Positions 1 through 7,720 of a stretch of 41,313 nucleotides of DNA are shown one piece after another; the stretch's first letter is position 1; each line of letters opens with the position of its first letter. The notes beneath the pieces were generated by a model that saw only the letters and a program-made list of their open reading frames with translations, made no database searches and was not told the origin of the DNA. Made by a program: the position numbers and the translations under genes. The DNA comes from Oceanobacter mangrovi (lineage in GTDB: Bacteria; Pseudomonadota; Gammaproteobacteria; Pseudomonadales; Oceanobacteraceae): the NCBI RefSeq assembly GCF_019740315.1, contig NZ_JAHXZR010000016.1, positions 1 through 41,313 of the forward strand, given 5' to 3'.

Positions 1-126
1 GCAGGATGTCGCGGCTTACATGAAGTACTACAACCTGGATCGACTGCACTCTACGAACGGTGATTTATCACCGGTGGAGTACGAGAAATTAGCAAATTAA
101 TGTGTCCGGTTTTGTTGACCAGAACA
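1..126 (+). mobile_element. Right end of an IS3-family insertion sequence
   Basis: Bases 2-100 encode the last 32 residues of a transposase (IS3-family OrfB, integrase-core C-terminus) with the typical YN-x-x-R-x-HS...G-x-LSP-x-E-Y ending and a TAA stop at 98-100. The terminal inverted repeat follows and ends in CA at 125-126, as expected for IS3 elements. The same 126 bases occur as an exact reverse complement at 41188-41313. The rest of the element lies outside the window, so the IS name cannot be assigned. Both copies present their transposase 3' end to the window. Confidence 0.9.
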
Positions 127-162
127 GAGAATATGAAGCCTGTAACTGAGGCCCTCCAGCCA

Positions 163-408
163 TTATGTAATTCCTATAGGAATTCCCGCCGTCATTACCC
201 ACCTAGTATTTGCACCAAGTTGACCTGCTGTAGTCCATTGAGTAACGACTTGTGACTAAGCTGTGAAAGGTCGAAGAAGAACGCCGCCAACGAGAATTGT
301 TGATGTTGTGAGCTGCCCTGCAACTGTAGATAACCCATACTCGGAAGAAGATTTATCCACAACACCGTTTGTCCCCATCCAATCCCTGATACTAATGGCT
401 CTGTCTAT
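163..408 (-). pseudogene. Remnant of a large secreted or polymorphic-toxin protein C-terminus
   Basis: On the minus strand an 82-codon frame, open from 408, is interrupted by a TAG at 256-258 and ends at TAA 163-165. The residues look like real protein, not noise: they are rich in G, T and S, and the tail reads like AGQLGANTRWVMTAG followed by a short hydrophobic end. Tails of this kind recall the C-termini of Rhs-like or other polymorphic toxins, but this is from memory and unverified. It begins only a few bases after the stop of the broken gene at 416-1042, on the same strand. No upstream coding part is present, so it is a fragment. Confidence 0.35.
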
Positions 409-415
409 TCAGAAT

Positions 416-1042
416 CTATTTATGATTTTTTTCATCCTCGAGCTTCAGAAAAAGATTTTTGGCAAAATTGTCAAAATCTAATATCCCTACATAAAAGTTT
501 ATCAGAGAATTGCCATTTTTATATCTGATGTGAGCCAGAGTCTGTTGGTTCCATATTATAATGTTTTCTTCGTTTGATAGGAATTCCATTTTACCTGACA
601 TGAAAGGCGACCAGATTACCATCTCCCATATAAAATCATACTTCCAGTTCTCTGACGCTATTAAGCATGAAAGATTGTCTCTTTCGCCTCTTTTGATTGC
701 TGTTTCTAGTTCTTTTATAAAGTTTTTTCTGTTTTCCTGAGTGTTTATTAGATAGTGTATTGGTATTTTTGTTATGACGACATGTGTATCATCTTTTATA
801 TAAGTGTGTGTGGTTGTGTTAGCTTTAAAATCACCATTTTCCATTCCTTCTGTCAAGTATAGTTCTGAGTTTTCAGGGGTTTTTATTTTGTATATTTATT
901 GAGTTTTCTCTTTTAATGAGAGGTTGTAATTGGTGGCTACGGTTTTGTGTAGGTTTGATGGTGCGGCTTTATATTCTTCGCATGTTATCCAAAGAGTTTT
1001 GTTTGATAATGTTGCGAACATTATTATGATTGCTAAATTCAT
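416..1042 (-). pseudogene. Secreted protein, paralogue 1, interrupted by an in-frame stop
   Basis: Read as one frame from ATG 1042 to the stop at 416, this is a 209-codon gene broken by a TAA at 896-898. Residues 1-20 look like a signal peptide (MNLAIIIMFATL...), followed by an ITCEEY motif. After the stop the frame resumes without a shift and encodes the motifs SENWKY, FIWE, NEENIIIWN and FLKLEDEK. All of these recur in the paralogue at 3200-3827. GC is far lower than in the core genes. The family is not recognised. Location in the envelope or periplasm is inferred from the signal peptide. A downstream internal start could still make a 146-residue protein, but the signal peptide would be lost. 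Confidence 0.6.
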
Positions 1043-1100
1043 TTTAGAGTGACCGCGTAGTGACGGGGAAATGAAAAAGACTGCCAATAATAAATACCTT

Positions 1101-1778
1101 CTACAGCGCACCATTGTCGCGTAGCAGCTCGGCGATGCCTTCGGCCAATTTTTGGTATCCTGCTTCGTTAAAGTGTACCGCATCCGATTTCATCGACGGT
1201 GATCGGATCAGTCCGGCAACTAGGTCTTCTTCAAGCACCAGTTCATATTGTTCTGCCAGTTCCTTGTAGAATGGGGCCGAGTCCGATAACAGGCGTTTGC
1301 GTGGTATGCCAAGCAAGACAACCGGAATGTCGCGCGCCTGAATGATTTCGATCATCTGTGCCAGATTAGCGCGAGTTTCGGAAACCGGGTAATTACGCAG
1401 AATATCGTTGCCGCCTTCCATCAAAATCACCAGTTTTGGTTGCCAGCGATCCAGGGTTTCCGGTAGCCGCAGTAAACCTTCTGCGGTGGTTTCTCCGCTG
1501 ACGCCTTCTCCTGCCACTGGTATATCAATGATGTGTTGCAGCACAGCGGGGTAACTGGATGACGGATGGACGCCTTTGCCTTCCGTGAGGCTGTCACCAA
1601 AGGCGAGGATACGATCGGTTGCTGTCAGCTTCGGCAGTGCTGGTTCGCTGCATCCTGTTAACAGTAGAACGGCAGTGAGTAATACGGCGTGCATTAACCG
1701 GCCAGGCTGCAGAGTGGGCGCCAGGATCTGGAAAATTCGACGGTTTTTCAAACGAGTGATAGAGAAGAATAGGGGCAT
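1101..1778 (-). CDS. GDSL/SGNH-hydrolase lipoprotein (TesA-like esterase)
   Basis: A serine esterase/lysophospholipase of the SGNH family that hydrolyses ester or thioester bonds. Visible blocks are GDSLTEG (Ser nucleophile), a block II glycine in VSGETT, GGND (block III) and DAVHFN near the C-terminus (catalytic Asp and His). A hydrophobic stretch ending LLTGC near residue 43 is a lipobox, so the mature protein is probably an outer- or inner-membrane lipoprotein in the periplasm. TesA proteins are usually soluble and periplasmic, so the lipid anchor is a variation. The start is ambiguous: ATG 1778 has a weak GGAA upstream, and ATG 1694 gives a more normal signal peptide length. GC matches the core genome, unlike its neighbours. 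Confidence 0.85.
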   Translation of the reverse strand: MPLFFSITRLKNRRIFQILAPTLQPGRLMHAVLLTAVLLLTGCSEPALPKLTATDRILAFGDSLTEGKGVHPSSSYPAVLQHIIDIPVAGEGVSGETTAEGLLRLPETLDRWQPKLVILMEGGNDILRNYPVSETRANLAQMIEIIQARDIPVVLLGIPRKRLLSDSAPFYKELAEQYELVLEEDLVAGLIRSPSMKSDAVHFNEAGYQKLAEGIAELLRDNGAL

Positions 1779-1923
1779 TGTGGTTCCGGCGGCAGATTCA
1801 GGGTTCAGAGAATAACGGATGCATCGCTGTTAAACAGGATGGGGATCAAAAATTCTGTGTCTCTGCTATCTGACTTGGCTGGCCAGGCCAGTAAACCGGT
1901 TTCGCGATGAGATCTATTAACCG

Positions 1924-1983
1924 CTAAAAGTTCATGCGATCCAGCACGCGCAGATCGGGAATATGAAGCTGCGCGCTGGGCTG
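1924..1983 (-). pseudogene. Short C-terminal coding remnant
   Basis: Nineteen codons ending at TAG 1924-1926 read QPSAQLHIPDLRVLDRMNF, which looks like the natural C-terminus of a protein. The frame is closed by a stop immediately upstream at about 1984, where an extragenic repeat begins. I infer the tail of a core gene cut off when the accessory segment came in. The parent protein is not recognised and the call is weak. Confidence 0.25.
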
Positions 1984-2000
1984 TTAAATATGCTGGTAGT

Positions 2001-2224
2001 GCAACAAACAGGATGCAACAAACAGGACATCCACGTTTAGATCCACGTTTAGATCAGTATACTCATGTAATATACCCGCCGCGGAATTTGCTCGATTGTT
2101 AACATTAGTCGGGCCGCTGTGTTTATGCCTAGGTAGAAGGCTGCATGGCGGCTTTGAGCTGATATTGTCGCTGCGGGGGAGGCAGAAAAACAGGACATCC
2201 ACTTTTGGATCTGGGTGGGTGTCC
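2001..2224. repeat. Extragenic repeat element with short tandem units and a hairpin
   Basis: GCAACAAACAGGA occurs at 2001-2013 and 2015-2027. ATCCACGTTTAG is repeated in tandem at 2029-2040 and 2041-2052. The ACAGGACATCCAC core recurs at 2190-2202, where GGACATCCAC (2193-2202) pairs with GTGGGTGTCC (2215-2224), nine of ten bases matching. The layout resembles a REP-like or transposase-mobilised extragenic element. The minus-strand reading frame across it is built mostly from these repeats and is not believed to be a gene. Confidence 0.5.
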
Positions 2225-2228
2225 ATGA

Positions 2229-2441
2229 TATCCCAAGTCAGTATATGTTGGGCGGTGTGGACGGAGAGTATTTGACTTGACTTTTGCCGGAGAAGCTATC
2301 AATGGGGCTGATGGTTATGTTGCTGGAATTACGGTCTCTGCAGGCCTTGATGTAAGTGGAGCAGGTATAATTTCTTCCTCGGTTGGGTACACTTCTACAA
2401 AGACTTTTTCTTGGTTTAACTTTGCAACGGAAGACAGATGA
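2229..2441 (+). pseudogene. C-terminal remnant of a large protein, overlapping the next gene
   Basis: An open frame from about 2229 ends at TGA 2439-2441. Its last 55 codons look like genuine protein, with small-residue-rich repeats such as GYVAGITVSAGLDVSGAG and an ending FNFATEDR. A second frame just upstream (YMLGGVDGEYLT, ending at TGA 2278-2280) also looks coding, which suggests a frameshift in the original gene. The stop overlaps the start of the next gene as ATGA, the usual coupling of a toxin C-terminus to its immunity gene. Family unknown; the toxin idea is inference. Confidence 0.35.
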
Positions 2442-2833
2442 TAGTTCTTTTATTTTTTGCTTTGATGTTTGTATTCATCTGTCTTAGATCAAGGAAGGTA
2501 GGTTTGAATAAAGAACTGAAACTGACTTCTGTGGTTGGAATTGTTTTTCTTTTTGTACTTTTGATAGATGTTGTAAAATTTGAAGGTGTTAAAAATAAAG
2601 AGGTTCTATTGGCTGAGGGTGTGGTAAATAAGTTTTACACATCCAGTACGTATGACGATATAACGTTGGATACTGGGCGGTATTTTTTTTACCGAAGTCG
2701 ATATGGCTGTGTCAAAGGTCGTGAATCTATCGATACTGGAAATTATGTGAAGCTTGAGTTCGTTGATACTGGAGAGCAATTCGTTACTTTTCATAAGCGT
2801 TGGCCTGTGTATTGTTTATTGAGTATTGAATGA
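2438..2833 (+). CDS. Small membrane protein, possible immunity protein
   Basis: A 131-residue protein with a hydrophobic segment at residues 1-16 and a second at about 30-46, then a roughly 80-residue polar C-terminal domain with several Tyr and two Cys. The start overlaps the stop of the upstream remnant (ATGA), so translation was probably coupled. GC is low and similar to the other accessory genes. No family is recognised. The overlap with a secreted-protein-like tail makes an immunity or accessory role plausible but unproven. Confidence 0.6.
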   Translation: MIVLLFFALMFVFICLRSRKVGLNKELKLTSVVGIVFLFVLLIDVVKFEGVKNKEVLLAEGVVNKFYTSSTYDDITLDTGRYFFYRSRYGCVKGRESIDTGNYVKLEFVDTGEQFVTFHKRWPVYCLLSIE

Positions 2834-2841
2834 TTCGGTAT

Positions 2842-3199
2842 TTTCAACATAGTTGTCCGATAAATCATTAATCAGGCCCCATCTCAACGGCCTGTATTTC
2901 TTCGTTTGGTAGGTCCTCCTACCATACCCCATCGATTAGAGAGTAAGTTAGGAGTTGTACGAACCGGTGCTCATGATGTAACAGTGACATAGGTAGTTCT
3001 ATTACTAAGAGTTCAAAAGGCGCTGCTTTCCTAAAAAAGAGATGTCGCTTGAATATCGGGCTACTGAATAAAAAATAGGTATCCAGACGTTTGAATCGAC
3101 GTCTTTAAACCCAGAATCGGCGATTACTGGAAATAGTCAATCCTGATTTTCAGAGGCTACTTTGTGAGGTCTATACTAATGGCTCTGTCTATTCAGAAT
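2842..3199. other. Gene-free, degenerate stretch
   Basis: No intact gene is supported. On the minus strand an ATG at 2990 opens a 41-codon frame with one internal TAG that ends at 2868-2870. Its last part reads EDLPNEEIQAVEMGPD, which looks coding and may be another decayed gene tail. Bases 3167-3199 repeat, without mismatch, a block that also follows the stop of paralogue 1 (see the separate repeat). Confidence 0.4.
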
Positions 3200-3202
3200 C
3201 TA
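3167..3202. repeat. Conserved block shared with 388-420
   Basis: About 33 bases around ACTAATGGCTCTGTCTATTC are identical here and at 388-420. They lie just past the stop codons of the two paralogous secreted-protein genes. Inside the genes the copies are clearly more diverged, so the match is stronger outside the coding sequence than within it. Confidence 0.6.
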
Positions 3203-3827
3203 TTTTTGAATTTTTTCATCCTCAAGTTCCAGGAAAAGATTTTGTGCAAAAGTATCGAAATCTAATGACCCATTGTAGTAGTTTATTAGAATATTTCCAA
3301 ATTTGTATGTTATATGGTATAGAGTCTGCTTATTCCATAGTATGATGTTTTCTGTGTTGGATAATATGTTTAAGTTTCCAGCTATTAATTGACTCCATAT
3401 TTGAATCTCCCATATGAAAGAGTATTTCCAGAAGTCTGATTTCTCTGAGCATAGGGCTGTTTTCTGAATGTTTTTTTGTAATGGCTTTTGTTAATTTTTC
3501 AATGAAAATTTTACTTTCGACCGGCTTTTCGAAAATGTAATAGGTTGGGGTTTCGGTTATAACTATAGATGCTCCGTTTCTTCTATATATAGATGAGTTT
3601 TTGAGTTTTTCAAATTCACCATTTTTCATGTCTGTTGGGATGTAGAAGATTAAACCGTCGGGAGTACTTTGCTTTTCAATTTTTTTTAATTTTCCTGGTG
3701 GTGGAAAAAGCTGAGGTATTACTCTGGTTTTATGTGAGTACATCGGCATGGCGTTGTACTCTTCGCATGTTATAGAAAAAGAGTTGCTCGATAAAATCAT
3801 GAGGAAAATAATAGTTGATAACTTCAT
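3200..3827 (-). pseudogene. Secreted protein, paralogue 2, frameshifted
   Basis: ATG 3827 opens a frame with a signal peptide (MKLSTIIFLMILSSNSFS), then ITCEEYNA. It runs 165 codons to a stop at 3330. After a run of seven T at 3471-3477 the similarity to paralogue 1 (416-1042) continues in another frame, with SEKSDFWKYSFIWE, NTENIILWN and FLELEDEK, to a stop at 3200-3202. A single-base indel in the homopolymer is the simplest explanation. The repaired protein would be about 209 residues, the same as paralogue 1. It sits 27 bases after the gene at 3855-4265 on the same strand, so the two were probably co-transcribed. Function unknown. Confidence 0.6.
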
Positions 3828-3854
3828 ATTTTAGTAGCCTTGTAGTGTGGGGAA

Positions 3855-4265
3855 CTATTTTAAAGACGCTGCGAATTCTATCCCTAGTGATTTTATGAAA
3901 TACCGATGAGATTGCGTTCCGAATAAATGTCCGTGGCAGGTGATCTCAATATCTTTTTGGGGTACTTTTACTGAACATGGTAAAAATACAGCGATCGAAT
4001 CATTTCCAATGTCAATATAATCTTTTGACTCCTTGATGAATACAAGGTTTGTGTTTAGCCAGTTTCCATTTTTATCCTTGTATAAAAATCTTTTATTCGT
4101 CTGTTTTGATACAGGAGTTTTTCTGAATTCCTTTTGATGGCAAGAGTAATTCGACTCTAATGTTATCCAGATCTGTTTTCTTTGAAACTTAAAAATTATC
4201 AGATTGAAAGTCAGAATTGATGCTATGGTTCCCATAAGTATAAATGTCATTTGGGTATGCTCCAC
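3855..4265 (-). CDS. Hypothetical membrane-anchored protein
   Basis: 136 residues with one N-terminal hydrophobic segment (about 6-25) followed by a polar, Lys- and Ser-rich domain with Cys residues near 42, 96 and 110. It looks like a single-pass inner-membrane protein with its C-terminal domain outside the membrane, or a long signal-anchor. Same strand and close spacing as the broken secreted gene downstream. Low GC. No family recognised. Confidence 0.55.
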   Translation of the reverse strand: MEHTQMTFILMGTIASILTFNLIIFKFQRKQIWITLESNYSCHQKEFRKTPVSKQTNKRFLYKDKNGNWLNTNLVFIKESKDYIDIGNDSIAVFLPCSVKVPQKDIEITCHGHLFGTQSHRYFIKSLGIEFAASLK

Positions 4266-4509
4266 CTATAGGGATTATTTAGGTGGGTATAATAACAATA
4301 TAGACTAAGAAAGAAAGCCGAAGACTAATCGTTTTGCTGATAAATGTGGCCTTGACAGACCTCGTCTGCTGAATAGGAAGTTGCCGGCTACTTCAGGAGT
4401 AGCTCAACGAATCCTGAGAAAAGTCCCGGGTTTGTAGGTAAATAGTTGTTGATGCAGCAGGCTGGGTCGGCTGGAGGGCAGGCTTGATTTTGTTTTGTCG
4501 GGCTAAATT

Positions 4510-4776
4510 TCAAATCAGGGTGATTATGTTAGCTATAGAAAATACAAAAAATGTTGCATAAAAAGTAATAATGGAGATTCGTAATCTTATGAAGTTTTTT
4601 GATTCACGAAGCGGTGCCAGGGAGTCTAGCGTTTGGGGGGATACGAAAGAGTGTTGAACTTTTAGCCAGGTTATATAGAAATTGTTTTTACATTTTTCTT
4701 CGTTGGCTAAATTTATTGAAAAATACAGACCTGATAAAATATAGACCAAGCAAATTGTCGTAAGAATTATAGGCAT
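4510..4776 (-). CDS. Small two-helix membrane protein
   Basis: 88 residues with hydrophobic segments at about 3-22 and 67-87, joined by a basic polar loop that carries a single Cys near residue 29. The AT-rich composition matches the accessory zone. No recognised family. It is the first gene of a loose minus-strand series, but the 244-base gap to the next gene argues against tight coupling. Confidence 0.5.
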   Translation of the reverse strand: MPIILTTICLVYILSGLYFSINLANEEKCKNNFYITWLKVQHSFVSPQTLDSLAPLRESKNFIRLRISIITFYATFFVFSIANIITLI

Positions 4777-4866
4777 TTTATTACCAGTATTAGAATCCAG
4801 TTTCCCTTCAGGGCTTGATAATATGTCCTCAGACTAACATGCAACGCCTCCGAGCACTAACACAGA

Positions 4867-5007
4867 CTAGGTTGCTGAGTTGTCATGATACATGGCACAT
4901 CGTTTGTACTGAGAGTGCTCTGAATCGGGGATGATCTTGCCATAGTCATCAAATTTCTGCTCTGGATTAGCCAGACCAGCATCCTGACCTATGCTGAAGT
5001 AAGCCAA
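4867..5007 (-). pseudogene. Coding remnant upstream of the HDOD gene
   Basis: A 47-codon minus-strand frame ending at TAG 4867-4869 reads like protein (motifs QDAGLANPEQKFDDYGKIIP and YKRCAMYHDN) but has no plausible start, and the upstream frame is closed at 5008-5010. I take it as the C-terminal scrap of a gene lost at this accessory/core junction. The parent family is not recognised. Confidence 0.3.
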
Positions 5008-5027
5008 TCAAAACAGGGTGAATAACA

Positions 5028-5855
5028 ATGAGCATGGCCACCATTTTTGCGGAATCCCGCCAACTTCCCCATATCCCCAAAGTCGTGCAGGAACTGATCG
5101 AAAGCTTCCGCGATGAAGATGTCGACGTTGATGAAATCAGCCGTAAGGTTGCGCTGGATCAGTCGTTGACGGCCAAGGTTTTGCGTATGGCAAACTCAGC
5201 CCATTATGGCGTTTCGCGGACCATCTCGAACCCGCATGACGCCATTATGATGCTTGGTTTTAGCAACCTGCGCACTATGGTGTTGGCATCTGGTGTTACC
5301 GGTGCCTTCAAGGTGCCGGCGGGTTTTGATCAGAAAAAATTCTGGCGTGATGCCTTTGCCATCGGTGCTCTTGCTGGCTGGGTTGCGAAATATGTACCTG
5401 GCTGCGACAAGGAAACTGCCTTTACCTGTGGCATGTTGCATTCGATTGGCAGCTTGCTGATTCGTGTTGTTCTGCCAGACGATACCCGACGGGTTGATGA
5501 GGCGGAGAGTATTGGTAGCAAACGTCATCTACTGGAGTACGGTCAGCTTGGGTATTCCTATGCTGATGTTGGTTCTGAACTGGCTAAACGCTGGAAATTC
5601 CCCGCGGAGATGCAGCAGGCGATTCTGGAACAAAATAACGCTGGCGACGGTAAGAGCTATTCGAAGCTGGCGGGAGTGCTGTATCTGGCGAAGTATCTAA
5701 AACAGGCGGAAGACGAACATCAGGATGAAAAACAGATCAAGGATGGGTTTCCGATTGACGTTGCCAACGCCCTTGGCATGAATCTGATCAAGGCTGCCGA
5801 CGACCTTAAATCACTCAATCAGCTGCAATCGGGACTTGACGGACTGCTCGAGTAA
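5028..5855 (+). CDS. HDOD-domain signalling protein
   Basis: A 275-residue cytoplasmic protein with an HDOD domain over about residues 8-205. HDOD domains are HD-fold relatives without phosphohydrolase activity that act as regulatory or scaffold modules in chemotaxis, c-di-GMP and stress signalling. The LPHIP...VVQELI start and DQSLTAKVLRMANSAHYG motif are typical. The HD position reads GMLHSIG (135-141): the Asp of the catalytic HD pair is Ser, as expected for HDOD. The ATG at 5028 has AGGGTGA about 9 bases upstream; a second ATG at 5034 is possible. It is followed by an HD-GYP response regulator on the same strand, so a shared signalling role is likely. Confidence 0.88.
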   Translation: MSMATIFAESRQLPHIPKVVQELIESFRDEDVDVDEISRKVALDQSLTAKVLRMANSAHYGVSRTISNPHDAIMMLGFSNLRTMVLASGVTGAFKVPAGFDQKKFWRDAFAIGALAGWVAKYVPGCDKETAFTCGMLHSIGSLLIRVVLPDDTRRVDEAESIGSKRHLLEYGQLGYSYADVGSELAKRWKFPAEMQQAILEQNNAGDGKSYSKLAGVLYLAKYLKQAEDEHQDEKQIKDGFPIDVANALGMNLIKAADDLKSLNQLQSGLDGLLE

Positions 5856-5863
5856 GCTGCTTT

Positions 5864-5893
5864 CCGCAGCCTGTTTCACTATGCAGGCTGCGG
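5864..5893 (+). terminator. Hairpin after the HDOD gene
   Basis: CCGCAGCCTG (5864-5873) pairs perfectly with CAGGCTGCGG (5884-5893) across a 10-base loop, 9 bases past the stop. There is no proper T-run, so termination may be weak or factor-assisted. Confidence 0.5.
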
Positions 5894-6086
5894 TACATCT
5901 CTTTGTTTATACACATCAATACAGGAGGGTTAACCAGGCTGGCTGCAAGGATGTATGTGCCATTCCTTGATCCCGTTGTACACGATTGGTGTTGGAATTT
6001 TCATGCTGGCTGAGTGGAAAGTGACCAAGCCCTAAACTATTGTTTTGGGAGTACCGGTTGTTCTTGTCCCTGTTCAGGTAAGTTCT

Positions 6087-7643
6087 ATGCCCAACCCGCT
6101 GTTCTCAAAAAAGTCGGCTCCTCAAGCACCTGCGTCTCATGTGTTTGAAGGTCGCTTGTCGGAAGCTTTGGCACCCTGGAAAGTCGCCCTGATTGATGAC
6201 GAAGACGATGTTATTTCTATCTCTGAAATGGTGTTGAAACGTGTTCAGGTTGATAGCCGTCCGTTGGTGTTTCTAAAAGCGAAATCGGCTGAGGAGGCAA
6301 AAGCGCTGTTTGAAGAGCACTCAGATATCGCGCTGGCGTTGGTCGATGTGGTGATGGAAGACGATCACGCCGGTCTTGATCTGGTGAAGTGGATCCGGGA
6401 AAGCCACAAAAACACGGCCACGCGGCTGGTGTTACGCACCGGACAGCCGGGCGAGGCGCCGGAAGAAGATGTGATACGCAACTACGACATCAACGACTAC
6501 AAGAACAAGGCTGAACTGAATTCTACACGTCTTAAAACCACGATTTATTCGGCTATACGCTCTTATCGCGATATTCGGGAAGTCGAACAAGGGCATAAAG
6601 GGCTTGAAGATGTTGTAACGGCAACATCCAGAGTGCTGCAGGCGTCGAATAGTCAATTGTTTTGTACGCAGGTTTTAGCCGAAGTTAAAAGCCTGTTGTT
6701 ACAGGATACGATTTCATTTTATCTCCATTATCAGACTGTCAATGCGCTTGGAAGTCAGGAGCAGGTGTTGCTTTCAGATGATGGTCATGGTTATTGCAGC
6801 AGTAACAGTCTCGAGAGCGATATCTTTCCCGATAATATTCGTCAATTGGTCGACCAGACGTTTAGCGATAAAAAGAATATCGAACAGGAAGGTTTGTTCT
6901 GCAATTTTACTCCTCTATCCCAGAGCAGTGAGATTGTTACCATAGTGAGCTATGCGGCACCGGTTTCGCAGCTTGCTCTTCGCCTGTTGAATGTCATGCT
7001 GACCAAGATTTCGATTATTTTTGAAAGCCTGACGCGCCGGGAGGATATTGAACGCACTCAGCAAGAGTTGATGTATATCCTGGGAGAGGCGATAGAGAAA
7101 CGCAGTAAAGAGACAGGCTCTCATGTCCGCCGGGTGTCGTTGATCAGTGAGTTTCTGTCACGGCAACTGGGTCTGGATGAGCATTTTGTACAGCTTATCA
7201 AGCACGCAACGCCGATGCATGATATCGGTAAGATTGCGATCCCGGAGAGCATTCTTCACAAGCCCGGAAAACTGGATCCGGACGAATGGACGGAAATGCA
7301 AACACACGCACAGATGGGGTACGACCTGCTGTGTAATTCCCGACGAGCATTGCCACAAATAGGAGCGAGAATCGCGCTCTATCACCACGAAAAATGGGAT
7401 GGTTCCGGTTATCCAGCAGGGTTGAAGGGAGAAGAGATACCGGTCGAAGGTCGCATCATGGCGATTGCCGACGTGATCGATGCGTTGGCAGCACGTCGCT
7501 GCTACAAGGAACCGTGGCCGCCAGAACGGATTTTGCAGCTGCTACAAGAGGAGCGTGGCTGCCACTTCGACCCACAAATCTGTGACCTGGCCATCGAGCA
7601 TTTCGATGTGATTATGGCGCTGAGGGATCAATTCCCGGATTAG
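6087..7643 (+). CDS. Response regulator with HD-GYP c-di-GMP phosphodiesterase domain
   Basis: From ATG 6087 the protein has 518 residues. A receiver domain (about 30-155) shows the acidic cluster DDEDD at 37-41 and phosphoacceptor Asp at about 87 (ALVDVVM). A middle domain (about 165-320) of the type that often links REC to HD-GYP (DUF3369-like) follows. The HD-GYP domain (about 330-510) carries HDIGK (378-382), HHEKWDGSGYP (433-443) and the downstream acidic and His residues. HD-GYP enzymes degrade cyclic di-GMP to GMP. An upstream in-frame TTG at 6045 would add 14 hydrophobic residues, but ATG 6087 gives a normal N-terminus. The kinase at 7721-9343, convergent with it, is a candidate partner. 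Confidence 0.9.
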   Translation: MPNPLFSKKSAPQAPASHVFEGRLSEALAPWKVALIDDEDDVISISEMVLKRVQVDSRPLVFLKAKSAEEAKALFEEHSDIALALVDVVMEDDHAGLDLVKWIRESHKNTATRLVLRTGQPGEAPEEDVIRNYDINDYKNKAELNSTRLKTTIYSAIRSYRDIREVEQGHKGLEDVVTATSRVLQASNSQLFCTQVLAEVKSLLLQDTISFYLHYQTVNALGSQEQVLLSDDGHGYCSSNSLESDIFPDNIRQLVDQTFSDKKNIEQEGLFCNFTPLSQSSEIVTIVSYAAPVSQLALRLLNVMLTKISIIFESLTRREDIERTQQELMYILGEAIEKRSKETGSHVRRVSLISEFLSRQLGLDEHFVQLIKHATPMHDIGKIAIPESILHKPGKLDPDEWTEMQTHAQMGYDLLCNSRRALPQIGARIALYHHEKWDGSGYPAGLKGEEIPVEGRIMAIADVIDALAARRCYKEPWPPERILQLLQEERGCHFDPQICDLAIEHFDVIMALRDQFPD

Positions 7644-7720
7644 AAAATCAGTTGCGGGTGGGCCCCTATTCGCTCGCCCGTGATCTTGACCCGCTTTTAC
7701 AGCAAGCTTGCCCCAGTTAT

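Noticed and set aside
263-481. Plus-strand 72-codon frame
   Set aside because: No ribosome binding site, and it overlaps better-supported minus-strand reading frames.
1984-2226. Minus-strand 80-codon frame as a gene
   Set aside because: It is made mainly of short tandem repeats and a hairpin; the apparent DVLF motifs come from the repeat unit.
3176-3330. Plus-strand reading of the paralogue tails, which also looks protein-like in both copies
   Set aside because: The minus-strand reading has signal peptides and similarity along the full 209 codons in both copies; the plus-strand reading is a shadow of that conservation.
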